From contig RXOD01004608.1 in the NCBI GenBank assembly GCA_005223375.1, positions 1 through 19,993 of the forward strand: a DNA stretch of 19,993 bases. Direction: 5' to 3'. Under the pieces are notes generated by a model. It did not search any database, was not told where the DNA came from, and saw nothing but the letters and a program-made list of their open reading frames with translations. The DNA comes from Amoebophrya sp. AT5.2 (Eukaryota; Sar; Dinophyceae; Syndiniales; Amoebophryaceae). Made by a program: the position numbers and the translations under genes. The first letter of the stretch is position 1. Every line of letters begins with the position of its first letter. Of the stretch, positions 1-8,074 are shown piece by piece.

Positions 1-434
1 GGTAAATCATCATCATCATCGTCTCGGCGCTTATTTTGCATTATTCCTCCACCTTGTCCCTCCCGCGTCAAGTAGTCTTCTCAGGGAGCTCGTTTAGTGG
101 AGCTGGAGCAGAGGGATGTACCGACAGAAAAAGCGACTTAGTTGGGATATGCAGACGGCTTCTCTTCAACGATGACCACGGACGGTCGTGCACCACGGAA
201 GGTGCTCTCCTCAGCCGCTGCCTCCTGGCGGTCGCCGCGATCACTCAGGTCCCTTACGTTTGAAGGGGTGGAAGAATAATTAGTATAATCGGAGATTATG
301 GATATTCGCAAAGAATAATGTTTGGCGTAATTCGACTCGTAATCCCGCTCCGGATGAGGATTACTGCGAGTACTATTTGTGAGAAATAACTCAACCGAAA
401 ACGCCCACGGCCTACCTCTAATGATATCGAGAAA
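1..434. other. Intergenic region upstream of the first gene
   Basis: I see no gene that I can support here. A short (ATC)5 microsatellite lies at 6-20. An open frame on the + strand (36-263) and one on the minus strand (138-449) are both weak. The minus frame runs across the start codon of the next gene and reads as low-specificity sequence. In the frame of the next gene the last stop is TAA at 387-389, so this segment probably holds its promoter and 5' untranslated region. Confidence 0.5.
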
Positions 435-834
435 ATGTGTGATTCCCAAAAAAAAACCAAAAACGTGATTCTCTACTGCATCATCGCCGGCGTGGTGGTG
501 TTGCTTCTCTGTATCGGTGGCTGCGTGTACTGCTCAATGTCCGGTGGACACGGCCACGGCCACGGACACCACAACACGTACAGCACTTATTTCGTCGAAC
601 TAAGTTTTTATGAATCACTTTCTCGTTCAAGTTCATAGTGAGACAAAGCCCCATGTGAAAAAAACGCAATCACAACCTCCTATCAATTCTACCAGAGAGG
701 AGCAAGCTTGGGGACAAGAAGGGGGGGCCGCTGGTGGGTACGGTGCCGGTCCAGGGTACGGCTACGGTGGTGGGGCCGCGGGCGGCTACGGTGGAGGGGG
801 CGCGGGCGGCTACGGTGGAGGGTATGGCTATTGA
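435..834 (+). CDS. Small membrane-anchored protein with His/Gly stretch and Gly/Tyr-rich tail (two exons)
   Basis: Two exons, 435-577 and 696-834, join to a 93-aa protein. The ATG at 435 is the first after an in-frame TAA at 387-389. Residues about 1-10 are polar and basic (MCDSQKKTKN). They are followed by one hydrophobic segment at about 11-33 (VILYCIIAGVVVLLLCIGG), then a Cys-containing stretch (CVYCSM), then a GHGHGHGHH run able to bind metal. The second exon adds a Gly/Tyr-rich tail made of GGYGGG-type repeats and ends at TGA 832-834. Without splicing, each frame ends quickly or loses the ATG; the GTAC...CAG junction at 578/695 joins them in phase. No enzyme domain is visible. The layout, a single membrane pass with a repetitive tail, would suit a surface, wall-linked or adhesive protein, but that is inference. 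AATAAA at 857-862 follows closely. Confidence 0.6.
578..695 (+). other. Intron in the Gly/Tyr-rich membrane-protein gene
   Basis: This 118-bp intron begins GTACAG and ends CTACCAG. It interrupts a Thr codon after its second base (AC|A). The exon-1 frame (435 onward) and the Gly/Tyr frame that closes at 834 differ, and this junction restores continuity. The 5' site is GTAC rather than GTRAGT, like the three introns of the PIPK-like gene. Confidence 0.6.
778..822 (+). repeat. Direct repeat encoding the Gly/Tyr-rich tail
   Basis: A 21-base unit encoding AGGYGGG is perfectly repeated at 778-798 and 802-822, 24 bases apart. Looser copies (GGT GGG TAC GGT; GGC TAC GGT GGT) lie upstream from about 734. 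The repeat stays in frame, which supports the reading frame of exon 2 and suggests growth by slippage or unequal exchange. Confidence 0.75.
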
Positions 835-1344
835 GGCGCGCCAGTGCATTTTCAACAATAAAATAGAAAGTCTTCTGGAGATGCGAGTGAAATTGGAAAG
901 CGAAGCAGCAGCGCGATCAAATGTACAGCCATGATTTGCCATGGACGAGCGCGTTCGCGCTGACAATGGCGCTATTTGCGTTCCGGGCAAGCCTCGGTAG
1001 GATGCTGGTTTGAGAACTGCCTCTGGGAGTGCGAATAGTCATGCAGAAAAAGAAAAATGAATGCATTGGAACGCAAATGCAAATTGTCTTGCTAGGACGA
1101 GGGCAAAGAAAGAGAAACGCTTGAGTGACAGCGCAGTTGGCAGTCGAAATGAAAGTGAAACGCAATTAAAAAAAAAAAAAACACGTATGTAAAGCTACTA
1201 AGCCGAGCAGAGAGAGTTTGGAAAGCGTCTACGAGTATTTATTCCTGAGGCGGATCTTTAGAGCGAGATACTGGAGAGCCGTAGAATGCAAAAATTGCCT
1301 GTTTACTTGGATCGTTCTCACTTCTCAGACGAGGCGCGGCAAAA
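835..1344. other. Intergenic region; possible poly(A) signal and A-tract
   Basis: No gene that I can support. An AATAAA lies at 857-862, 23 bases after the preceding stop codon, in the context CAACAATAAAA. A run of 14 A residues lies at 1168-1181. Minus-strand open frames at 917-1165 and 1239-1421 are compositionally weak and were not accepted. The last 160 bases probably hold the promoter and leader of the next gene. Confidence 0.45.
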
Positions 1345-2682
1345 ATGAGTGCAACAAGCCGGCGCTTTTTGCCATTTGAAGACTTCTTGCTGTACGTCAG
1401 ACCTTTGCAATTGCGGACCACGCAGGATTATGCGATTTGGAGTGCGAGTGGCGCCCGGCCAAGGAATATACCTTCACGTCCGGACCTTGTCTACGCTAAC
1501 AGCGGTTGGAGCTCGTGGCCCGACGCGCTTGGAGCGTCTGGTGGCAGACGATTCGCATTCCCGACATGTCTGCCGCTCTCGCAGCAGGCGGATTCAGAAG
1601 CAAGTCCAGGCGGCATCAACAGGCGTCGACGCATGAACGGTCTTCGTGCGGTGAAGTGGTTCCTGGAGTACGCAAGGCACGTGTCCAACGCAGAGTTCGA
1701 ATTCCACGAATTGTCGCCCCGTGCCCGAGCAAGTATCATCTTCCGAAGGCGATCACCGACGGGAACGCCATCGCCTTCGACATGGCGTGGAATAAGGGTT
1801 AAGAGTACCCAGAGTAATTACACTAGCACGGGCTACGAGATCGGCTACAACTTCCGCGTGTTGGAGGAACTCGCGGACGACATCGGTATCGTATGCGCTT
1901 GCGAACCGCACTCACGTTTTTGCGTGATGCTCCCGACGGACAACGCCGCTCACAGTGGAAGAAGTCAAATTCGACTCAGTAATCTACCACTTTCTACTGA
2001 CGACAAAACCCACGCCGCGCGGTTTCTTGAGGAGCTGCAACGGCTTCACGATGCTTTGCCGGCGATATCACTGATGATGCTGCACAAAGACGCTCGGCAC
2101 GGGCTTCACGAGTACGTGAGCATGGAGGCGCGCAAGATTCTCTATTCACCAGCCGGTTTGGACTATCGGAAGGATAGCAGCTGCGATGGTAAGCACAACA
2201 TTATGATTGGGAGGCTGCGCGGACTACAACTCGCTGTTTGTCGGCTTTGTGGAGGCTCTTTGCAGGGACGATTAACACGGAAATTGTCGTACGTAGCCGG
2301 CTCTCCGCCACAGCATCAGATTCTTGATGTCGATGACGGCGTGGAGTTCTTCTGCTTTTTGATGCACGACGACATGCACTTGACGGGAGCCTTTGTCTTT
2401 CCCGCCTCGTTCCTTGAACGCGAAGGCTATCTAAGCGACGCATCAAGGGCGGTACGGGGTCGAAGTTGGGTCAGATTGTTTCCGCCAGGGTTGCAGGCAC
2501 CAAGAAGGTTTGCAGCATTCGCTGAGCGCCAGCGGAAATACTACATCGATCTGCCTCAGTCTCAGGACGCGAGTTGCTCCGACCACGTAGCAAAACTGCT
2601 GCGCATCATCGACGCTATTCACCACGAAAAGACCTGTCAAAATTGTATTTCAGCCGGTGTCGGCGACGACGAGTTTGAATGA
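1345..2682 (+). CDS. Integrase-repeat-unit protein, paralogue A of a tandem pair
   Basis: Uninterrupted 445-aa protein. Residues about 8-63 form one unit of the short module often labelled 'integrase repeat unit', common in marine protists and large algal viruses. Its signature here is NIPSRPDLVY (41-50) followed by GWSSWPDALG (54-63). The rest has no domain I can name. It aligns along its whole length with the next gene: FEFHELS...FRRR pairs with FEFLSLG...FRRR, and HAARFLEELQRLHDALP pairs with HALLKEEVERLWECLP. A C-terminal GAFVFPASFLEREGYL pairs with GLFVFPRSFLVERGYL. The FVFP motif starts two residues after position 348 in both proteins when A starts at 1345 and B at 3019, which supports both start codons. 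The region between residues 64 and 100 is the least conserved. Function is unknown; DNA binding through the repeat unit is inference. Confidence 0.75.
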   Translation: MSATSRRFLPFEDFLLYVRPLQLRTTQDYAIWSASGARPRNIPSRPDLVYANSGWSSWPDALGASGGRRFAFPTCLPLSQQADSEASPGGINRRRRMNGLRAVKWFLEYARHVSNAEFEFHELSPRARASIIFRRRSPTGTPSPSTWRGIRVKSTQSNYTSTGYEIGYNFRVLEELADDIGIVCACEPHSRFCVMLPTDNAAHSGRSQIRLSNLPLSTDDKTHAARFLEELQRLHDALPAISLMMLHKDARHGLHEYVSMEARKILYSPAGLDYRKDSSCDGKHNIMIGRLRGLQLAVCRLCGGSLQGRLTRKLSYVAGSPPQHQILDVDDGVEFFCFLMHDDMHLTGAFVFPASFLEREGYLSDASRAVRGRSWVRLFPPGLQAPRRFAAFAERQRKYYIDLPQSQDASCSDHVAKLLRIIDAIHHEKTCQNCISAGVGDDEFE

Positions 2683-3018
2683 GCGAAAGAATCTTTAAAT
2701 CGGCAGCCGGGCGCAACGCGCCTTGCTTGCAGTAAGGCGGAAGGGGGAAACTCTGCCATGGATTGCGTTCACAGCGGCTTTGCTTACGTCTCCGAGTGAT
2801 GTTGAGCGATAATGACACAGGGGGGATTGATGAGGGCAGAATGCAACTTCCGCGGACAACAATAAAAAGCAACAGAGGGGAACGAAGCATGGGAAAGGAG
2901 ATGAGAGGGCCTCGTTTTTGAGTATTTCTGAAGCAAAATAACGGTGCGAATCGCGAGGTTGTCACAAGATTTTTCGCTCTACTTGTGGCTTGTGTGAGAG
3001 AAGTTGAACTTGAAGAAG
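2683..3018. other. Spacer between the tandem paralogues
   Basis: This 336-bp spacer has no supported gene. AATAAA at 2861-2866 lies in the context CAACAATAAAA (2857-2867), an 11-base string also found after the first gene (853-863), so it may mark 3' ends. The minus-strand frame 2615-2965 overlaps the end of paralogue A and was not accepted. In the frame of paralogue B a TGA at 2995-2997 bounds the upstream side. Confidence 0.45.
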
Positions 3019-4389
3019 ATGGCGTTTAGATCGTCACCGATCCAGCGTTACTTTCGTGGGCGCAACTTCGTTGACTACGAGGCATTTGTTGCGTGTATTC
3101 GCTCGCACGGAATACGCAGCCGGCTCGATTTTTGTCGGTGGAGCGCAGCCAAGAGGCGGCCGTCCAACATACCATCTCGCCCAGACTACGTTTACGACGG
3201 CCTCGGGTGGACGTCGTGGCCTGACGCTGCCGGATCGCCACGCACGAGGCAGCACATGACGCGGGACGAAGTAATTGTGCGGCGCCAGAGCTTCGAAGAC
3301 GCATCCGTCTGGTTTAAAAGCACGGCGAAGCGAGCTTGTGGCGATGCGTTCGAGTTTTTGTCACTCGGCCGCAGTCCAAGCATGAATTTACTGTTTCGGC
3401 GTAGAGCGTCGTCGCGCGATGCTGCCTGGGCGGGTTTGCAGTTGAGGAGTTGTGTCGGGTCTTTCGACTCTTGTGGCGTACCTTCGTACAATTTCAGTAA
3501 GGTGGTTTCACCAGAGGAAGGAGTCGGATTTGCCGGCATCTGTCAAGCACAATCAAAGGTCACACTATTATCACAAGACCAAGTATCGAATTGTAGAAGG
3601 CCGTCTCGATGGGTACATCTGCGTGAGATGCTGACTGTCGGCGAGACTGCTGAGGCACACGCACTATTGAAAGAGGAGGTCGAACGGCTTTGGGAATGCT
3701 TGCCCAAAAAGGCGCTGGACGAGTGGGGAAAATCCACCGTGGTGGATCTCCGCAGCGCGGAGTACCGCTCTCGTCTTCATTTTGGTCTTTCATTACAGGC
3801 CATGGCGCGTGTCTACTTCCCGGCCTGCGGCATCGAATGCGTCGACGAGTTTGACGTTCTGGGGGATAAATCATTTCTACTCGCCGGTGTGACGAGCATA
3901 CAAAAAGCAGCGGGTTACAATAATACTGCGCCGAACACCATCGGGCGGCTTTCAGATAACATGCGCAGAAGCGACGGATCAGTTTATCGCAAGGCCTACA
4001 GTACTTCAGACATAGTCGACGCGTACGTTTTCTTTCTTCATAATTCCGGTTGCCTCTGCGGGCTTTTCGTTTTCCCGAGATCATTCCTTGTTGAGCGGGG
4101 GTATTTGGCGGGCGGTTCTACTGATGGAAAGACCTGCATATCCTTGTATTCGCCAACTCGCGTTCCCAAATGTGAGAAAGCGCGTCTATTTGCCATAGAG
4201 CAAGCTCCGTATTTCATCGACTGTCATCTACCTGGGCCAGTAGACGAAGAAAATGCCGCGAAGCTCAAAAGGATACTGGAGCAGATAAAAGCTGAAGAGA
4301 TCAACGTACCCGACTGCGGGACAGGTACCAGATTGAAAAAAGAAGGGGCTCATGCGACGGACAGGGACCAGCCTTTGTTTCCAAGTTGA
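3019..4389 (+). CDS. Integrase-repeat-unit protein, paralogue B of a tandem pair
   Basis: Uninterrupted 456-aa protein. I chose the ATG at 3019 because an in-frame TGA lies at 2995-2997 and the TTG at 3004 is a less likely start; it also brings the C-terminal motif to the same residue number (348) as in paralogue A. Residues about 17-72 form one integrase-repeat-like unit with NIPSRPDYVYD (50-60) and GWTSWPDAAG (63-72). Of that unit NIPSRPD is identical in A. The middle and C-terminal parts align with A, including FEFLSLG...FRRR, the Leu/Glu-rich helix HALLKEEVERLWECLP and GLFVFPRSFLVERGYL (348-363). The region before FVFP, with SIQKAAG and later YSTSDIVDAYVFFLH, loosely recalls the layout of PD-(D/E)XK-type nucleases, but I cannot establish catalytic residues. 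The last 30 residues are polar and probably disordered. Function is unknown. Confidence 0.75.
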   Translation: MAFRSSPIQRYFRGRNFVDYEAFVACIRSHGIRSRLDFCRWSAAKRRPSNIPSRPDYVYDGLGWTSWPDAAGSPRTRQHMTRDEVIVRRQSFEDASVWFKSTAKRACGDAFEFLSLGRSPSMNLLFRRRASSRDAAWAGLQLRSCVGSFDSCGVPSYNFSKVVSPEEGVGFAGICQAQSKVTLLSQDQVSNCRRPSRWVHLREMLTVGETAEAHALLKEEVERLWECLPKKALDEWGKSTVVDLRSAEYRSRLHFGLSLQAMARVYFPACGIECVDEFDVLGDKSFLLAGVTSIQKAAGYNNTAPNTIGRLSDNMRRSDGSVYRKAYSTSDIVDAYVFFLHNSGCLCGLFVFPRSFLVERGYLAGGSTDGKTCISLYSPTRVPKCEKARLFAIEQAPYFIDCHLPGPVDEENAAKLKRILEQIKAEEINVPDCGTGTRLKKEGAHATDRDQPLFPS

Positions 4390-5108
4390 ATGAATGGAAG
4401 CGGAAAATGATAGAAAAATGGCGCGCAGTCATTGTCATCGCTTGACGATGGCGAGGCATTGTACCTGACGTCGCCATCGCCTTCGGACTCTCGTGAACAC
4501 GTTGCTATTGATACTAGTAAGTTTAAGTTGTGCTTGTGTATGTGTTCTTTACACCAGCACAGTGGTGGTGCACCTTCCTTGAACAATGTCATGCGTATGC
4601 TGTCCAAGTGCAAGCTCGTCCCAAATTTTCGTGCTCCCCACTTTCGTGCAAAAGGTGCGCTTCCGTCGTACTTCTCATCTGGTGTGCAAGTGCAAGGGAA
4701 CGGGAATTGCCATTTTGTGGGCCGAAGAAGTCGGATATAACCGATGGCTGGGTAGTTGAATCAATCGCTGTCGTCCATCGATGGTAGAATCGAATTTCAC
4801 ATGCTTACATAGATCTGTAGGTATGAATCAATATCGAGCTGAATTCCAACATCCGCTATTCATCTCTTAGTGACAGAGCTGTTTTTTTTTGAAAAAAGCG
4901 TGCGCAGTGCGGGGGAGTCTGAGGGCGCAAGTTCCGCGGTACGCAGCCTCTCAGAAGCCCCCCATTGCGAGGTGGTCTAGATAGCGACCGCGTTACCATT
5001 TGATTCCTTATACACCTTTGTTTTGACTACTGCTACGGCTACGGCTACGTTCACCCTACTGCTATTTCATCGTAGACCACTGGCACTCACACATCACAAA
5101 CCAGAACC
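4390..5108. other. Intergenic region before the PIPK-like gene
   Basis: I see no convincing gene in these 719 bases. Open frames at 4432-4740 and 4530-4787 overlap each other, have no recognisable domain and mixed codon use. A short T8/A6 pair lies near 4882-4897. A (CTACGG) microsatellite with just under three copies lies at 5033-5049, about 60 bases before the start codon of the next gene, so probably in its leader. Confidence 0.45.
5033..5049 (+). repeat. CTACGG microsatellite
   Basis: Two full copies of CTACGG and a third lacking its last base lie in the presumed leader of the PIPK-like gene. Short and probably neutral. Confidence 0.6.
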
Positions 5109-7645
5109 ATGGAGCGTCTTTCCGGGACTCAGCTCCGCCCCAGCTCGGTGTCGCGGATCGACAATGCGATCAAGCACCTTGAGAATCCCTTCCTGGTCGA
5201 GTTCAAGGCCGATCTTGCGTACAAGCAGCCCCAGTTCCAGGAGGACCGCGAGTTGCTCAAGGGCGCGACCGCTGCGCTGCTGCTGGGCGAGAACTACCCG
5301 CTGGGCAATGAGGCCGGCCACAAGCTGCTGAAGCAGATGGACACGATGGAGGGCGAGCTCCTGGTCCGGGTCGCGGAGTTTTTAGAGGCGCTGCGCGCGC
5401 AGTGGATGGCGGAGAAGATGATGCTGCAGGCGGAGCGCGACAAGTACTCCGTGACCGCGAAGGACGCGTTGAGCCGCGCCGAGGAGTACCAGGCCAGAAT
5501 GGTGCAGCTGGACAAGTCGGAGCGGGAGCTGGACAATTTGCGGAACCTGCGGACGGCGGAAAAGCGGAAACTGGAGGAGGCGGAGCTGGAAAAGTCGGAT
5601 CTACTGGCGATCGTGAAGGACTATAAAGACGGGGAACTGCCACTGGTGGAACAGGCGCGGCTAGAGCTGGAACGCGCGCGGGACGAGCACTGGGTGGCGC
5701 TGGCGGAGCTGCGACGACAGTTGGACGCCGAGAAGCAGGAGATGGTGAACAAGCTGGAGCAAATGCGGCGCGAGAAACACGAAATCATGCAGCACGACGA
5801 CGGAGTCATCTACAAACAGGTACTCGTACTACGCAACCGACTGGAGAAAAAGTTGGCAGTCAGGATAAGGCGCGAATGCATTATCGTGTGGTCAGTGTTG
5901 AGGGCGGCTAGCGTTTGAGACCCTAGGCTGGCGCAGTGATAGTGATATCGAAGGTGAGTAAAAAATTCGAGAAAGAATTGTAGAGTAAACGGAGGCTAGA
6001 AAATAAAACAACCCACTACTTCCGCTCAGGCCGATCTTTTGAACCGCATGAATGAGGAGCTAGCGCGCGCGATCGGCGAGGCGCACTGGCTGGAGACGGA
6101 CAACCAGCGCATGTACAACGCGCTGGCCGCGGGTTATGGCAATGCCCTGAACGCCGACAAGCCGACGCCGCGCGCCAACGCCGGTATCACTGGGCAACCC
6201 CAGGAGGGTATGACTCTGCCCTCCGGCGGGGGCGGCTACTCGAGGGTCGGGGCGGGCGGCAACGCGGACGCAGTGCGGGCCGGGCCGCGCGGCGAGGCGT
6301 TCTGGGCGGAGCTGGTGCCCGCCTGCATCCGGTCGCTGAACTCCGTGCCGCTGCCGCCACCGGGCGGCGGCGACGAGGCCATGAACACGAAAATCACGAT
6401 CGGGTTCGAGCACGAGGGCAAGGAGGAGATGGACGTAAACTGCACCAGCTTCTACAGCCGTGAGCTGGCGGGCATGCGCAAGGCTATCGCGATGAACGAC
6501 AATGACCGGTGGATCTCGAACGAGATCCTGGACAAGCCCCTGCTCACGCATGACTCGCCGGATACCGGACTCACGATGTGGTCGCCGGAAGGCCACGTGT
6601 TGATTAAAAAGACCAGCGCGAACTACTGCAAGCCGCTGCTGTCGCGGGACTTCCTCCCCGCCTACGCGGAGTTCTTCGAGGAAAACGGGCAGACCACCTT
6701 CCTACCGCACATCTACTGGATCCTGAAGGTACAGCTACTCGATCGATGGATTTCGATTCCGCTTGTGAACAAGAACGGCATACCTACTAATGTCTGATAC
6801 GGTTCTGAAGCATTGACCGCGACTTGCAAATAAACCTCCACTACGGCACATTAAGCGATCGACCTCCCTGTCGCGTTCAAGAAGCGAGCAATCTCGATTG
6901 ATGGGCGAAATAGAAATCGAATCGATCGTCGCAGATTACGATTCCGGAGAGCGGCGAGGAGGCCTTTTTTGTGATCTCGAACAACCCGGTGATGAGTTTG
7001 AGGGCGGCCGGTCTCACCGCCCGCCAGCGGTTTTACATTCGCGGGAACCAGTCGGGGGGCTCTCAACCGAGCTCCGGGGACGACGTTGCGTTCCGGGACG
7101 GCCCTGAGAGCCTTTTTTTCCAAGAACAAGACCAGTTCCTGCGCGGTATCAGCCTCGACCTGGACTTCATCCAGAGCCAGGGACTAACCGACTACGGCCT
7201 TCTGGTCGCGCTGGTGGAGACGAACGTACTACTTAAGTAAGTAGGAAGTTGTCCTTCTGCTTCTTCGTTTCGCCGTCGTGCGCCGTGGTTCCTTGGCATC
7301 GATTAATTACAAGTTTACTGCGTTCAGGATCGATCGATCACCTTTGCCTCGTACACCCAATTCTAAACGAATGACTGCGTGTCGATTTTGCAAGCGAAAA
7401 CTCCAAATTTTGTTCCAACGCAGACGATTCCCCCGCTGCCGAGGAGGTACAAGAACGAACTGATGCACGGGTTTATGGGCGAGGATGCGCGCGGGAAGGA
7501 GTGGGGAGTGCTGGTTGGCTTGCTGGACGTGCACAACCAAGTGGATGACGAAGAGGAGGCAGAGCTCTACGCAGACAACTTCTTCGAAGCCATGGAAGAC
7601 TACTTTCCGGGAGGCGACGAGGACGAGCTGGATGACGACACATGA
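5109..7645 (+). CDS. Coiled-coil protein with a divergent phosphatidylinositol-phosphate kinase domain (four exons)
   Basis: Exons 5109-5819, 6030-6728, 6935-7225 and 7424-7645 join, all in phase 0, to 640 aa. Residues about 75-270 are a long charged coiled coil. A Gly/Pro-rich linker (about 285-350) leads to a PIPK-like domain. VLIKKTS (427-433) matches the IIKT nucleotide-binding lysine segment. TFLPHIYWILK (460-470) matches the 'LLPKFYGLY' strand. AFFVISNNPVM (480-490) matches 'VVMNN'. GLTDYGLLVAL (553-563) matches 'IMDYSLLLGIH'. VGLLDVHNQ (598-606) matches 'IGIIDIL'. In active family members these enzymes phosphorylate phosphatidylinositol phosphates at membranes. Here the usual DLKGS is YIRGN (504-508), so its Asp and Lys are both replaced. 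The activation loop is short and acidic (DDEEEAE) instead of basic. The domain may therefore be inactive or altered. The family call is fairly secure; activity is not. Confidence 0.75.
5820..6029 (+). other. Intron 1 of the PIPK-like gene
   Basis: 210-bp intron, CAG|GTACTC ... CGCTCAG|GCC, phase 0. The exon-1 frame stays open until 5918, but it leaves the coiled-coil pattern at 5820. The coiled coil resumes at 6030 as ADLLNRMNEELARAI. The 5' site is GTAC. Confidence 0.75.
6729..6934 (+). other. Intron 2 of the PIPK-like gene
   Basis: 206-bp intron, AAG|GTACAG ... CGTCGCAG|ATT, phase 0. Splicing joins TFLPHIYWILK to ITIPESGEEAFFVISNN, which reproduces two neighbouring strands of the PIPK fold. 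An in-frame TAG at 6911-6913 shows the downstream frame cannot be read through. Confidence 0.75.
7226..7423 (+). other. Intron 3 of the PIPK-like gene
   Basis: 198-bp intron, AAC|GTACTA ... AACGCAG|ACG, phase 0. It joins LTDYGLLVALVETN to the exon carrying EWGVLVGLLDVHNQ. A GTAAGT at 7237 is a closer match to the usual consensus but gives phase 2, and the acceptors I tried (7327, 7423) then run into stop codons. The GTAC site is preferred on frame grounds. Confidence 0.65.
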
Positions 7646-8074
7646 GGGACATCACCATTGAAAAAACACGAATGACTTGGGCAGGTTTTGCGCGTGAGTT
7701 TTGATAAGAATCAACGTTCTGTGCACAGAGACATGTGCATGGCCTTCCAAAGGCGATTCCTGTACCCGAGACTTGGCGTTTTCGTCACGGCATTCATTGT
7801 ACATAAAAGGCTTGGCGTTGGATCTGGATGGAACTTGAAGCGGCTGCAGTGAGACGAACTCACGAAAAAAGCGACTGAAGGTCCGTGTTCGAGTTGAGTT
7901 CTGAACAAAGTGAAAGTGGAGAGTTCAGTGGTAGTTGTCAACGAGGAACGCCAAGCGCGAGGTATCATCAGTACAGACATTTATTTGATTTCCTTCTCTC
8001 CTTGAGTATGAGTTTGATACTACGAGCGTACTACAGCTACAGGGTTCGGCAAGTCCGTCGAGAACTAAGAAAGT
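7646..8074. other. Intergenic region, no supported gene
   Basis: The frame 7885-8181 (+) opens here. Its second half overlaps the start of the next candidate in another frame, and its first part is not protein-like. Minus-strand frames (7711-7980, 7925-8209) are likewise unconvincing. Nothing else is seen. Confidence 0.4.

Noticed and set aside
138..449. Minus-strand frame of 103 aa at the left end.
   Set aside because: It overlaps the start of the first gene, contains no recognisable domain and has no supporting signals.
1168..1181. A14 tract as a retroposition tail.
   Set aside because: It lies upstream of an intact gene with no target-site duplication that I can see; a simple A-tract is enough.
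1506..1802. Possible frameshift in paralogue A, suggested by an overlapping + frame.
   Set aside because: The main frame aligns with paralogue B on both sides (WSSWPD and FEFHELS...FRRR), so no frameshift is needed.
4432..4740. A 102-aa + frame between paralogue B and the PIPK-like gene.
   Set aside because: It overlaps a second open frame, has mixed codon use and no relationship to its neighbours.
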